This document shows, piece by piece, positions 51,286 to 64,000 of a stretch of 64,000 bases of DNA. The translations under genes were made by a program, and so were the position numbers. The notes under the pieces were generated by a model. The model was not told where the DNA came from and did no database searches. It saw only the letters and a program-made list of their open reading frames with translations. Origin of the DNA: Lamellibrachia satsuma (taxonomy: Eukaryota > Annelida > Polychaeta > Sabellida > Siboglinidae). The stretch is taken from contig BSQZ01000036.1 of NCBI GenBank assembly GCA_033239005.1, positions 2,773,001 to 2,837,000 on the forward strand. Reading direction: 5' to 3'. Every line of letters begins with the position of its first letter. Within the stretch, counting starts at the first letter, position 1.

Positions 51286-51827
51286 ATCACTGCGGTCAAA
51301 CTTATTCAGCTGGCGGCGAGATCATGCGACCGACGGCCACATCTGTTATCATTCTATTCAACCCATCATAATGACGCGAAGGGTATTGTTGACTTTGTGC
51401 GTCATAAGACACGCTTCTGTGACTATTTTTGTGTTGTTTTCTGAACATTATATTATAAGTGTGAAATACGCCTTTCTGCTTGTGACGAATTTATTAACAC
51501 TGATGTCTATTATTTCATTTGCACCATTTTAGTTAGGTTTTGATTAATTGTAAACACATTCATGTTGATTACCTTGGTGTTGTTTTTCCTTTGTGGAAAT
51601 TTCTTACACTGATATGTTGAGTTTAATGTAAGTACGGCCCACCCCTGGTTTTGCGTGGACCACCACCGAAATCCGTGACACATAACTAGACATAACCGCC
51701 TTGCAAGCAAACCAGTCATGGTCCTCATTGGATTCCTGACTGGAACAGATATTACAAAAACTGTAATGATGAATGGTGGGGAGGGGGGAGAATGTCATAT
51801 TAGATTAAAAAAACTCACTTTTACAGG

Positions 51828-52115
51828 TGTTCTAATAAATCAGTATTGGTGCTGAATGGTAATGGCTTTTGATTTGATAACCTGCTTGAATTTTGTGATG
51901 TTATTATTTATCCTTTCCCTGTGCATCCTTCTTGTCAAGGGATATATTTATTTTGATAAGCATGCTGTACTCAAGAAGAGTACGTCATTTACAACCATCT
52001 GGTAAAATGGATATCGCTCAAACAGAGATAAATAATTATAATTGGTTGATTCTGTAATTTTCCTCTTCAGAATACCAAAGTGTAGGTGTGATCTGTGTCA
52101 CTGAAGCAGTTCTTT
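51828..52115 (-). repeat. LINE 3'-flank-type repeat, copy A
   Basis: 51,828-52,027 matches 62,613-62,830 (GTTCTAATAAATCAGTATT, CATCCTTCTTGTCAA, TGGTAAAATGGATATCGCTC). The part from 52,001 is duplicated again at 52,258-52,370. Confidence 0.75.
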
Positions 52116-52177
52116 GTGACTTGTGTGTTTGTGTGAGACAGGATGAAGGATTCTGCACGCTGGCATCTCTGTAACAG

Positions 52178-52240
52178 AATAGTGACCGCCGCCTTCCACT
52201 CCACCATCCAGTTATGGAGCGTCATGATCAGTCATTTATA
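52178..52240 (+). pseudogene. Duplicated fragment of KCTD3/SHKBP1-like exon
   Basis: TGACCGCCGCCTTCCACTCC onward closely matches 53,380-53,428 of the larger fragment and stops shortly after. Confidence 0.6.
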
Positions 52241-52376
52241 GATAAGTACAATAATCTGGTAAAATGGATATCGCTCAAACGGAGATACATATAATTGGTT
52301 GATTCTGTAATTTTTTCTCAGCAGAATACGAAAGTGTGTGTTTGTGATCTGTGTCATTGAAGCGATTCTATTTAAC

Positions 52377-53303
<927 letters not shown>

Positions 53304-53513
53304 TGACGGAGGTGATAGATCAGGTGGTCCTCAATTCCAAGGTGCTCAACGCTGTCCAGGAGAATTGTAACATGATGGTGGCCGCTGCCTTCCACTCCAT
53401 CATCCATTTGTGGAACGTCATGATCAGCGATGATGGCGGCCTCGTCACGCGTGAGATAGGTCTGTCAGGAGAAAATGGCTTTGAGGAGAATCCTGTCACT
53501 GTGATGGGCACCA
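53304..53513 (+). pseudogene. KCTD3/SHKBP1-like WD40 exon fragment (a)
   Basis: Plus-strand frame reads VVLNSKVL, then NMMVAAAFHSIIHLWNV and DDGGLVTREIG. This follows the WD40 region of KCTD3/SHKBP1 (RVALNAKV, DKMVA.A..S.I.LW.V, DGG..SEIG). Flanked on the left by the (GT)n tract; exon boundaries are uncertain. Confidence 0.55.
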
Positions 53514-53564
53514 GGTGTCTAAATGCTGCACCATAGTCACACAACACCATGTTTGTAGAGGGAT

Positions 53565-54545
53565 GCTAAAAGTTGGCAAACTTTGTATTGAAATGTTGTT
53601 TCTCATCAGCATTTTATACACTATTTATGAAAATGTTGACCACATCATTGAATTTATTAAATATAACTATTTACCAAGCTAATGGTGCTCTTCCTTCTTG
53701 TTCACCGCTTTATAGGGGTGATGGTCAGGTGAAACATTCATCCTTCTTTTGTCCAACCTCTTTGTTCTTTTTATTCGACGAACCAAGTTGTTCTCACAAA
53801 CTTGCAGCTGCAATTGTTGATGTTATACCAACGCCATTGTCTCCAGATCATAGAGACATGCCGGTGCAACACGCTCACTCAGGATTTTCCCTTTCAGCAT
53901 TTTCAAAACGTTTCTCTCCAACATGACTCCCTCTACCTTTCTCCAAGCATTCGCTCCCGCTTGTATACGACGTCTTTATTCTACCTCTGAATGCCCATCC
54001 TCCGTAACCTTTCATCTAAGGTACACAAAGCCATCCACTTGTTTGATCTCCTTACCTTCCAAACTGATGGTCAGCTCTGCTCTCTGATGTCCAACCCACG
54101 TCCGTGCTTCTTGAACGCCCCCTTCCATTCCTCCAACACTTCCTGTAGTTCTTGTTTGTTCTCTGCTATTTTGGCCAAATCGTCTGCATACACCATCTTC
54201 CTGAGAAGGTCCACAAATCCCATTGCCAATCTCCCATACATCTCCAACCATTTCTTTACCAGCTGTATTAATGCAAACATCCCATCAGTCGTTCCTTTTC
54301 CCTTTCTGAATCTCTGTTGTTCTTCCCCGAATTCTTGCTCTACTCTCTTTCTGATCCTCCCATCCAGGGTCCTCTCTAGCAGCTTCATGATGTGACTTAG
54401 AAATGCGATGCCTCTGTATTTCCCATGTCTTGCGCATCTCCCTTCTTCTACAATATTGGGACAATTAGCCCTGTTCGCTACTCGTCTGGTACGTTACCTT
54501 TCCTCATACATGTATTCACTACAGACAGACCAACATACACTTCTT
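53565..54545 (-). pseudogene. LINE copy A, reverse transcriptase with internal deletion
   Basis: Minus strand, in order: NTCMRKGNVPDE (54,520), MKLLERTLDGRIRKRVEQEF and FRKGKGTTDGMFALIQLV (54,388-54,270), GFVDLLRKMVYADDLAKI (about 54,200), then WKGAFKKHGRGLD. Between GFVDL and YADD the palm segment is missing, so it is an internally deleted copy. Its 3' flank at 53,573-53,700 matches 62,880-62,995. Confidence 0.85.
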
Positions 54546-54923
54546 TATAGGTTAGATAGAGTACACAGAATATGTAGTTTTCAATGTCTGCATACACATA
54601 TTGAAAACTAAAGCTGATTGAGTGTTGTTGTTTCTGCATCCTACCTACACAAATGCAGAAGTTCCCGCTGAGTATGAAGGGCAGAGACCATAGAGGGAAC
54701 CGTATCACACCCCTCAGTGTCTATATCACCTCCAAAACGATCTCCCTGCTTGCTACATTTGACTAGATATTTAAACTAGAAGTTATAAATACTGACTAAT
54801 TCATAGAAACTGCACTTAAGACGTCTCATTTAGATGTGTTGATTATATTTGTTACGCTAATGTGCAAGTTGCTACTGTGAAGCAGGGCAGTTTAGGCATT
54901 GTACATTTCTTGACTGTTTTCAG

Positions 54924-55078
54924 CCCTGAGTTGGAAATGGATTGAGCCTACTGGACAGTTTCGGGAGCTGTGCAGCACCAAGAGTCAGTGGGACAGGGCC
55001 CACAGCTCTTCCAGACATTCACCGTACACACCAGTCACATCACCAAAGTGATGTTGTCAGCGAAGCATCTCGTCTCTG
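54924..55078 (+). pseudogene. KCTD3/SHKBP1-like exon fragment (b)
   Basis: After acceptor TTTTCAG: SWKWIE in one frame, then in the next frame [29 protein letters not shown] and [15 protein letters not shown], ending at donor GTAGGT. The match to the KCTD3 family ([13 protein letters not shown]...[15 protein letters not shown]) is very clear. A frameshift and a small in-frame loss lie around 54,945-54,970. Confidence 0.8.
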
Positions 55079-55387
55079 GTAGGTCCAATTCCCAGGTATG
55101 TTTCTGGGGAAAATATTCAAATATACATGGAAAAGCTTTGTTTCATGATGGTGACCATGTCACGTTTATGTCATGATTTTCAGTGGGCCATCAATCACAT
55201 ATACTACTATATGACATCCACAGTTATATAAAATATACAAGTAAAAGCTTGGTTTTCTTTTCAAGTAATCCAAATTGAAGCATTGATTATGACCATATCA
55301 GCTTTCTTTTGATACGACGCGGCTTATCAGTAACAGGTGCTTGAATAAAGGAAAGTTAATCGCTGTAGCTCACTGCTGTGTTTGCAG

Positions 55388-55543
55388 GGTGTTCTGAGTA
55401 TAACCATGTACATACGTGGAACGTGACCTGATTCCTTGCCAAGACCAGCACACAGCCCGGCTCAGTTGCCTTAGCATCACTCAAGGTTATCTCCATAGAG
55501 AGGGTGGAACCACACCTTCAGTATATCCACAGTAACAACTTTG
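55388..55543 (+). pseudogene. KCTD3/SHKBP1-like exon fragment (c), with nonsense codon
   Basis: Acceptor TTTGCAG, frame continues from exon b: CSEYNHVHTWNVT then TGA (55,429-55,431) where the family has Arg, then STQPGSVALASLKVIS and donor GTAAGT at 55,544. CGA to TGA would explain the stop. Scaffold protein family binding cullin-3 through a BTB domain; no BTB exon is seen in the window, so this is a partial, broken copy. Confidence 0.8.
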
Positions 55544-55544
55544 G

Positions 55545-56799
55545 TAAGTCACATTGACATGATCTAGAATTACAAGAATTAGATATTCAAGTAAATTAGA
55601 ATATATTCGGTTACGTAATAAAAAAAAAATTTGCCTTTACCTTCCATTGTGCTGCGCTACAAAGTGATGTCCATGTCGAAATGTGGATAACTATAGTTGT
55701 TGCTCCTGCAGTTTTATTGGAAAACTGGAAATCCCTTTTTCTGAGACAGGACCCGCCCATTATGTGAAGACGAATGCTTTTATCTAGGAAAAGAAATCAA
55801 ATTCACATTCGAGGAACCACCTTAAAATGTTTATTTAATCAAGTTACTTGGCCAGTAAATTGTATTGTTTACTGATGTGATAATAACTTACTATCAACTA
55901 ACCGTAATTCAATTATAGGCTTTCATATGCAAACACAGCCGCAATCAACCTCGAAAAGTGGACAATTTGCAGACATTCTGTGTGTAATGCAGTAGCAGAA
56001 TAATATCCAGGATATACTTATGAAGAGATACTGTCTCATAAACAGTATTTCTGGAATATTGTCCGTGGAGTTAATGATGAGATATTGTCCAGATAATATT
56101 GGTAAGGATACAATCAGGAGGGTCAGCGAAAATACCGTGACTCGTGCAACTCTTTTGCGTACCGCCGCATTCGGGGAATTGTTTTTGGAATTACATGCAT
56201 CCTGCTAATATTGAGTACGATAACTTATTAGTCTTTTCTCAATTGTATCACCTGTAAACAAAGGAAAGAGGCATTTGTTGTAATTTTACAATGACACTAA
56301 ACATTCAAACACTACCACACCCAGTCACTGTGCAAATATGCGCATGGAACAATTTTATAATATTTCATCAATTTATGAATGGGAAGGTATATTTTATTTG
56401 CAAACTCCATTTTTACTTGACAACTATTATAGCCTGTGTACTATAATAATAATTTATATGGAAGAACCAATATGGTACATAACTCCGTATGTTATGCATG
56501 GTTGGGCAACCTAAACTGACTTTACCATGAACTGTCAGGGCGATCAGGGCGAAATGCCCCAGGTATATGGGTGGCTATCTTGCCTCAGAGTGCACCAATA
56601 TGGCTTTTTGGGGTATACTTCCTGCTGCAAATGTTCATCCTCCCATGGTCGTCGGCATACTGCTTCGAATGTTCATCCTATCATTCCACCATGATTCAAC
56701 ATATGTGTTGCTCATTTACATGTTGGTATTGTTCTTACGTAATATAGCTATCTGTAATATAGATGTAATGTTTGGTCGAGTTAGAATTATATATTTTTG
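55545..56799. other. Spacer, no recognisable feature
   Basis: No continuing KCTD3-like exons, RNA gene or repeat family could be recognised. Confidence 0.4.
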
Positions 56800-57320
56800 A
56801 AATGCAACCATTGGTTGATTCAGACAGAAAAGGAAGCATTTAACTAGACCGTTTTTCTTACATCTATGCGTAACAAGATATTTGTAAATTTTGTTTTTTA
56901 ACATATTCACATGGCCTGCATTAACAAAAACTGTAGATAATCTTTCCCATTCATTTATTGGCCTTAGGGAGGACGAAATGACAACTTCTGTGTATATCAC
57001 TCCAGACACAAGGGAAAAATTTATGAATTCGGTTTTGCTATAATTGATGAAACCATGCCAAAGACATATCACGTTCCATCTATTCGTATTTTAGCGCCTT
57101 TGTTTTTAAAGACCTCTGTCCAGATATACAGATTATTGGAGGTTTCATGTAAAGTCTCCCAATCAACAATTGTATGGTAATTAGACTGAATTAATATTAC
57201 ACAATTAATTGTTTCAGTACTATGAGGGAAAGTGAATTTGGGCAAAAGTGTACCCTGTACGTGAAAACGCCCACATACAAATTTATTTATTATTACGTTA
57301 ACTTTAAATAATGTCAAAAT
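56800..57320 (-). mobile_element. CR1-like LINE 3'-end remnant
   Basis: Minus-strand reading includes SLRPINEWERLSTVFVNAGH then VNMLKNKIYKYL, and upstream LPKFTFPHSTETINC. Related to 11,780-11,990. Confidence 0.65.
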
Positions 57321-59420
57321 TATAACTTATGGTTGTGCAGTCGGGGTTCCAACAAAATGAAGGCATTGCCACATGGTTCCTCCTGGAAGTGTTTAAGGAC
57401 AATCAGTGCGGACAGTACTGGTGACACAGCAAATGATAAAGACTGAATTTATACCATTCAATGAACCATGCAGACTTGAGCGGATCCAGACACTGGGTAG
57501 TGGGTCCAAGCAGTGTATAGAAAGAGACCATTTCGTTGCTGAGGCTATCTGCCGCATTTGATACAATTGATCAAAGGACGACTTATTAAAAGCATGTCAA
57601 TGTGATGTGGCATAACTGGCCTTTTTGTTTTGGGAGTGACGTAGAGTGATATAATGAAAGCATTGAGTTACTAAAATGCAAGGACATCAACGTAATAATT
57701 TACATGTAAATGATTAAGGATTGACAGACGTTTGCTACGATGACAATAAAACTGATGCCGATTGACCAACTAATGCGAATCGAGAATAATAACCTGAATC
57801 TGAATATGTAACGATCGATGTACTTTTGTTTAAAAAATAAGAGTCCAATGACGTGAGTGACACTTAGCATTATCTGCTATTTGGTTGCACCTCCTATCGG
57901 TCGCTGGAGAGACCAATCCACAGTCACCGGGTCTCTTATGGTTACATATCGAGCAGCTCTCAGGGGAGAGATTTGTCGGCCCCCAGACCTTCCTGTAGTT
58001 CTCCAGCCAAACTACTGACAATCCCTATGTGTTGAGCTAGCAACCTCTTATGACAACACGTCTACCCGTTTATATAGTAGGTACACCCTTTTTAGGTGAA
58101 TTTATGGTGTGAACTCTTGAAACATGGTCACTTTACATTTATCTGACATAACATTTATTAATTAAACAATTTAGTTAATTAGAATGTTTCTTAAATAGCA
58201 TAGTTCATGTTGTAATGGAGCAAAGTGTATAACATGCATAAATAATATTACTAGTCTATGTTATTGGTATTCATTTATGCAGATTTATTGGTGGAAATTA
58301 TACGCATGCGCCGGAAGTGATCACTCTAAGATGGCCTCTACTACAGAATCGGTCGAGTATCAATAAACCTACATAACACTGCCTAAGGAATACAACACAC
58401 TCCAAGTGGAAAAGGTTTATTATATGGCCAATAGTATCATCGAAGAGTTATGTTAACTGGTATGTATGTTTATTATCTATGCATCTAGCAGTTCCCACTG
58501 CCGTTACTTTGTCAGTCAAAACGCTTAGAAAGTGTCTCGTCTCCCTGCCAGCAACAGACTAGCCACATTTTCATGCAGCTAATATACAGTCATGAGCTGC
58601 ATCAGAAGCAGAAAAAGATAGTTGTCACTAGCAATTAATCTGTCCCTATACACTAATCACAACTCCATATGAAATGTACAATCGTATGTAGAATGCCAGC
58701 AGAAAGTTTCGTAGAGCAATCCTCGAAATATGTATCCAAATTAACACCATATCAAATATGTGTACTGTGTAGTATAGATATTATTTATCTAAAAAAACAA
58801 ATGACGTTTATACATAAACCATCCGCATTCTTTTAGGTCACAGATTCGTTGTTTATAATGCACCTTTTGTTTTCATAGTAGCTGTATCGAAGCATTTCTT
58901 TGTTCACCCATTTCGTCCGACTGGCTGTCAACGCAATGCACTTCTACCTATTTAGCTGCTATCAGCTTTTACAGACAACACCACACTAAGCACGCAGTGT
59001 GTGCTATGGACATACAATGTATGTTGATACAGATATCATGCAAGTCAACACGGATATAGCACACGAAATGCTGTCTTGCACACTCCTCCATATTTCTTCA
59101 ATTGGTCGTTCTTCAGTCATGATAGGCCCCACACAGTATGCCAATTGTCGCTTCATTAGCAGAAGCACCAACTTCGCATGGATTGTTATATGCTACACGC
59201 TAAACGCAAGAATTCCCTCCATGCTGGCTGGTGGACAGGAATTAACACATTTTGTCTGTGCTGGCGGAGGTAATCAACGAACCCCGACAGGCATTGTCCA
59301 TGCGCACGGACGGCGTTGTCCTGTTTGCATCAGATAATCTTTAGCAGCACCACGCCTTGACACTTGTCAACGCCGTGAATGACGTTGTAATCCTCACTTA
59401 GAAGCGCAATTTCTATATCG
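57321..59420. other. Spacer with unassigned short open frames
   Basis: A 112-codon plus-strand frame at 58,999-59,337 and a minus-strand 63-codon frame at 57,830-58,021 have no family resemblance that I can see; probably old repeats. Confidence 0.35.
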
Positions 59421-59427
59421 CAATTAT

Positions 59428-59755
59428 TCTGGTATCCTAATTGTATCGTCACATGCGTGTTGTTCTATTGAGGATACGTAATCGTTCTGTTTACAGCAAT
59501 TTTTTTTTCAACACGTTTACACACAAAAATAATAGTACGCATCATTTTGTGTGCGTTCCGTGTTCTGCTGTAAATGTGACTTCAACGTGGGCAGAAAAAG
59601 ACAGCCCCTTACGCTGGACTCCCAAGCACGCACATACGCATTGTTGAGGGAGGGAGGGAGGGAGGGAGGGAGGCGAGGATGGAAGCAGACAAGTGGAAAG
59701 CGGGAAGGCAGGCAAACAGACAGGAACAATGCTTTCGTGGTATCCAGTTCTTGGG
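59428..59755. repeat. Dispersed repeat block A, copy 1
   Basis: Shares TATTCTGGTATCCTAATTGT, TGTTCTGC.GTAAATGT and GATGGAAGCAGACA with 60,982-61,290. Contains a (GGGA)n tract at 59,645-59,672. Confidence 0.7.
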
Positions 59756-59784
59756 ATTGCTCAGAGTGTTTTACATTTCAACCC

Positions 59785-59905
59785 ATGACAGAAATGTTCG
59801 TTCAAAATCCACCTCAACTTCTCTGGAAAGCAATTATTCTGGTATCCTATTTGTAACGACACATGCATATTTTTATGTCGAGAATATGTAATCATTAAAG
59901 TAATT
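59785..59905. repeat. Dispersed repeat block A, partial copy 2
   Basis: TCAAAATCCACCTCAACTTC onward matches 60,930-61,050. Confidence 0.7.
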
Positions 59906-60394
59906 TTTTTATTTATCAAATGCACAATCAAATGTACGTAATTCTTTGAATAAGTATTGTTGTTAGATTCTCTTTCACATACCATTAAAAAAATTCTCTG
60001 AAGTGAGCAGTACCTTCAGCAGATTATGAAATCGTTGTCTGACCTGTGAATCCACTTTCACACCGTGCTCCTTAAAAAGTGCTTTGTATGTCAAATGTTC
60101 AATGCCTGAGCTGTTGTTTATACAACATGGAAATACCAAATGGTCTGTAGGATTATGGCTTCAGAGATTACCTGTTCATTGAAACAAATTAAACAATGCA
60201 GTCAAATGACTCCCTTGTGTTGTGTTTGCACTGTTGGTGTGGGTTCGCGTGGCAGCTCATTTGGGGAGTAAACAGCAGCAGTAGTATTGACAGATGTGAC
60301 AATGATGACAGTGGCAATGCCCAAATGACAATAACAACACTGGCAATGACAGTTGTCTGTGGTTTATACTGCTCTGTTTGATGTGTGCCTCACA

Positions 60395-60800
60395 ACGCGT
60401 CCGGCTAAATGGTTGTCAACCGACTCGGTGAGAATGTCTGCTTATTTTCGTCAGCTTAAGCAACCCGGGTTCAAACCCTCTTGCTGCCGTATCAAAGCTT
60501 TGGCAATGTTTCCTCACATTACCACAGTTCACTCAGCTACAAATGAGTACACAACTAGAGACAGTGGTGGAAATGTGGACGAATAATCTTCGATAAATAA
60601 TGGCAGCGTGGCTGAATGCTCTCCAGAGAAGTTGAGATGGTGTTGGAATGAACAGGTGTACCAGGGGTGAACTGATAAACACGTTGAACAATCCCAAGGA
60701 ATGGATATCGTGCTGTATAATAACGTACCTTTACTTTAGGTCTTCTTACAGGTGTTGCTGTAGCCAGAAACAATTTTGATGGACCGAGAGTAAACAGTAT
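60395..60800 (+). repeat. tRNA-derived SINE, near full-length (S4)
   Basis: tRNA-like head at 60,395-60,490 with B box GGTTCAAACC (60,468-60,477), followed by the body shared with S1-S3 and with 50,396-50,660. Confidence 0.75.
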
Positions 60801-60920
60801 CAAGGGTCACTTTAGTTGGATCGCTGTTGCCTATCCCCCTTTGTGTGTTTGCACAGGTAGGTGTCATAATGTGGAATTTCTGCAAATTGCTATTATATGA
60901 ACTATTTTCCTGGATATGGT
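60521..60920 (+). repeat. Long direct repeat copy B (SINE body and flank)
   Basis: Counterpart of 50,396-50,784. The similarity extends well past the SINE body, to CTGGATATGGT. Confidence 0.8.
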
Positions 60921-60929
60921 TATGTATAC

Positions 60930-61290
60930 AACCCATTGCAGAATTATTCGTTCAAAATCCACCTCAACTTCTCTGGGAAGCAATTATTCTGGTATCCTAA
61001 TTGTATCGACACATGCATATCTTTATGTCGAGAATACGTAATCATTCCGTTTAAATAAATTTTCTCAAAACATTTACGCACTAAAACCAACAGTACACAT
61101 CAGTTGGTGTGCATTCAGTGTTCTGCAGTAAATGTACGTGTGACTTCAATGTGGACAGAATAGGAACGCTCCTTACATGTTTCACACGCACACACGCTCG
61201 CACGAGGGATGTAGGCGGGGATGGAAGCAGACAGGAAGGGTGGCAGACAGATAGGCAGGAAAAGTATGTTCGTTGTATCCAGTAATTTGT
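60930..61290. repeat. Dispersed repeat block A, copy 3
   Basis: Directly follows direct-repeat copy B; matches 59,785-59,905 and then 59,428-59,755 in order. Confidence 0.7.
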
Positions 61291-61324
61291 TTTGTTCAAA
61301 ATGTTTTACACTTGACCCCCTAGC

Positions 61325-61725
<401 letters not shown>

Positions 61726-61745
61726 TCGATGGGAGAGAAGGAGAC

Positions 61746-61760
61746 GGGGGGGGGGGGGGC
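61746..61760. repeat. Poly-G run
   Basis: About 15 consecutive G residues in a purine-rich stretch. Confidence 0.9.
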
Positions 61761-62250
61761 GAGAAGAAGCGAGCGATGGAAAGGAGGCATCGCGGGAGGG
61801 AGACAGAACGTGTGTTTGTTAAGGCAGACGAGTACACGTGTTTAGCAATATTAAATATGGCAATGGTTCACACCACAGTGTAGCTTCCTGATGCGTGCAT
61901 CTTACTGCTAATATTAGTACGAAAAGCAAAATAATAAACCGCGCAAAAACAAATGTTCTAACATAGGCCTGTATAGCTCAATGAGCGTACCAGTTCAGAT
62001 CACGTCATTTGGATATTATTAAACGTCGGCGGGGAGCGTATATGCGTATCACTGTTTGTTACACACGTGTATCCTGGTACGAAGTCAACACTTGTGTAGC
62101 ACGCGGTGTCCGTGTTGGGGAGCGTTGAATGATATATCAAAGATGATTGATTGTTTGTTATACTGGTTACAACATCTAACGTATGTCCTGGAGCGAAACC
62201 AGCAATGGTATCGCATAAAAGAGACGTCGGAGTCGTGCATCAGTGCTTCA

Positions 62251-62549
62251 CTAGACCTGGATGGAGGCAGAGTCTTGTAAGAGCAGTTGCTGTAGACGTG
62301 GGCGAATGGATGAAGATTTGGTGACGTCGAGCAAGACAAATATGTATTTCGGCAGCGGTTTGATGCTGCCGAGCGCCGTCGTCATGAGTTCGCTGTCGTC
62401 GATGAACTGTCGCATCAAACATACGACCACATTGTCGCCGTTGTCGAAGCCTCCTATTTTCGAGGCGCTGACGTCGTCGCGATCACCGACGTAGAGACGC
62501 AATCCCCACTCGTCTTCGACGTGTTTCAACAGTTGACTGCAAACTTAGC
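62251..62549 (-). pseudogene. Possible TIR-domain fragment
   Basis: Minus-strand frame reads KHVEDEWGLRLYVGDRDD, then NVVVCLMRQFIDDSEL and PKYIFVLLD. This resembles the box-2 (LC...RD..PG), 'VLS..F..S.W' and 'I.VLL' strands of Toll/IL-1-receptor domains of innate immune proteins. It could begin at an acceptor TTTGCAG at about 62,550. Only part of a domain; the WC-E block and other exons are missing. Assignment by pattern only. Confidence 0.4.
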
Positions 62550-62612
62550 GCGAGATTATCGCGAAGCCGCCCTGGCAATAGACAAAGTTAGCGGCGTGTT
62601 GGATTTACAGTG

Positions 62613-64000
62613 AGCTCACAGTTGTTCTAATAAATCAGTATTTGCGCTGAGTAGTAATGGCTTATGTTTTGGTAACCAGATTGATTTGTTTAATGTTTTT
62701 ATTTATACTTTCACTGAACATCCTTCTTGTCAAAGGATATTTGATTTTTTATGAGCATGCTGTAGTCAAGAAAAGTACGTCGTTTATATGAGTACAACCA
62801 TATGGTAAAATGCATATCGCTCAAACAAAGATACATATGAGAGATTGATTTTGTAAATATTTAGCAAATATTCTATTGAAATAATGTTTTTTCTCATAAG
62901 CATTTTATACACTGCTTATGAAAATGTTGACCATATTATTGGATTTATTAAACATAACTTTTTTTTTACCAAACTATCAGTGCTTTTCCTGTTTTTTAAC
63001 TGATGTTCATGGGTTAGGTTCACGTAAAATATTGTCGTTTCACTCTTTCTGTTTTTTCTTTACATAGTTTTCTATCGGCTTCCCCCTCTCCATCTTTCAT
63101 CTTCATCCTCTCCATCTTTCATCTTCCCCCGATCTTCTCATATCCCACCTCACGCAGTCCTTCGATCTTAGCTGTTCGTTCCCCTTTTCTTGCATCCTTG
63201 ATGTTTTTTCACCTTTTTCTTCCACTCTCTTTACTAGTATGTCTGCATCCATGCTTACCATGTGGCCTGCCCATTTCAACTTGCTTCTCACCAATCTTCC
63301 GGTTGAACTGTTTTGTTGCATCACATATTTCGTCAGGTCGTTCATCTTTCTTTCGTCAACCCTCTTTGTTCGTGTTATTCGACAAAACCAGAACCAACTT
63401 TCAGCTGCTGTTGTTGTTCTGTCAACGCCACTGTCTCCAGATACAGATTAAGGCATGCTTGTGTAACACAAGCTCTCAGGACTTTCCTTTTCAGCTTTTT
63501 CAAAATGTTTCTGTCCAACATGACTCCCCCTACCTTTCCCCAAGCATTCGCTCCCTGTTGTATCCGGCATCGCATTTCTACCTCTGAATGCTCATCCTCA
63601 TTAACCATTCCTCCAACTTACACAAAGCCATCCACTTGGTTGAACTCCTTATCATCCAAACTAATGTTCAAGTCCTCTCTCTGATGTCAAACCCACATCT
63701 CTTCTGTCTTCTCCCGGCTCATTATCGGTCCGTGCTTCTTGAACATCCCCTTCCATTGCTCCAACACTTCCTGTAGTTCTTGTTTTTTGTCTGCTATCAT
63801 GGCCAGATCGTTTGCATACATCCCCTTCCTAAGAACATCCTTCATGCTGATATTCCTGCTGATGCCACCACCATGATAAAGAGTAAAGGGTCATTTCCTT
63901 GCCTCTAACCGATGTTAACTTTAAACTCTTCCGACAACCCATATCCAACCACAACTCTTCTTTTTGTTCTCAGGAACATGACAGTTCTGGGTGTTGCACG
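62613..64000 (-). pseudogene. LINE copy B with 3' flank (5' end beyond window)
   Basis: Minus strand: YANDLAMI where YADD is expected (about 63,810), IQQGANAWGKVGGVM and LKRKVLRACVTQAC (63,570-63,460), RLVRSKLKWAGHMVSM (63,300), then a 3' flank shared with copy A (62,880-62,995 with 53,573-53,700; 62,613-62,830 with 51,828-52,027). Catalytic D to N and several frame breaks: inactive. Confidence 0.85.

Noticed and set aside
58999..59337. 112-codon plus-strand frame as a gene
   Set aside because: No homology, no splice context and no codon bias; probably chance or an old repeat.
60468..60477. Functional tRNA gene
   Set aside because: A B box is present but no cloverleaf can be formed with the flanking bases; it is the head of a SINE.

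Overview
This is a eukaryotic nuclear window from an animal. It is AT-rich, intron-rich and crowded with decayed LINEs, tRNA-derived SINEs, small inverted-repeat transposons and very long microsatellites. No bacterial operons, plasmid or CRISPR features are present. The one clearly functional gene encodes an axonemal (ciliary/flagellar) dynein heavy chain. Its conservation, the compact introns and the repeat types suggest a marine invertebrate, perhaps a mollusc or other lophotrochozoan, but the sequence alone does not settle the species.

Positions 1-41,000: the minus strand carries the 5' half of a DNAH5-type outer-arm dynein heavy chain gene. I traced 40 coding exons, all GT-AG with mutually compatible phases. 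They run from an ATG at 40,846 to an exon at 179-421; the rest of the gene lies beyond the left edge. The 6,759 coding bases give 2,253 residues: an acidic N-terminal extension, the tail (DHC_N1), the linker (DHC_N2) and AAA1 with intact Walker A and Walker B motifs. Introns hold most of the other features: a TTAA-flanked piggyBac-like MITE (5,978-6,874), a hAT-like MITE with an exact 8-bp target duplication (39,165-39,876), a 1-kb 16-bp minisatellite (16,915-17,921), several shorter minisatellites, SINEs and LINE 3' ends.

Positions 41,700-43,930: a dead LINE reverse transcriptase on the minus strand, into whose 3' part another LINE tail has been inserted, followed by a 209-bp (AT)n tract.

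Positions 43,940-46,720: an unusual GC-rich block with four tightly packed, co-oriented minus-strand reading frames (1-nt and 16-nt spacing). They include fibre-shaft-like collagen-free repeats and a small double-hydrophobic protein, with nonsense and frameshift lesions. It looks like a fossil of a large DNA virus or virus-like transposon and is the most interesting part of the window.

Positions 46,750-64,000: no intact gene was found. The region holds a PIF/Harbinger transposase remnant, an inverted-repeat MITE, 110-bp and 112-bp tandem arrays, a perfect 925-bp (GT)n tract, a broken plus-strand copy of a KCTD3/SHKBP1-like WD40 gene (nonsense codon and frameshift), two related LINE copies, SINEs in both orientations and a possible TIR-domain fragment near 62.4 kb.
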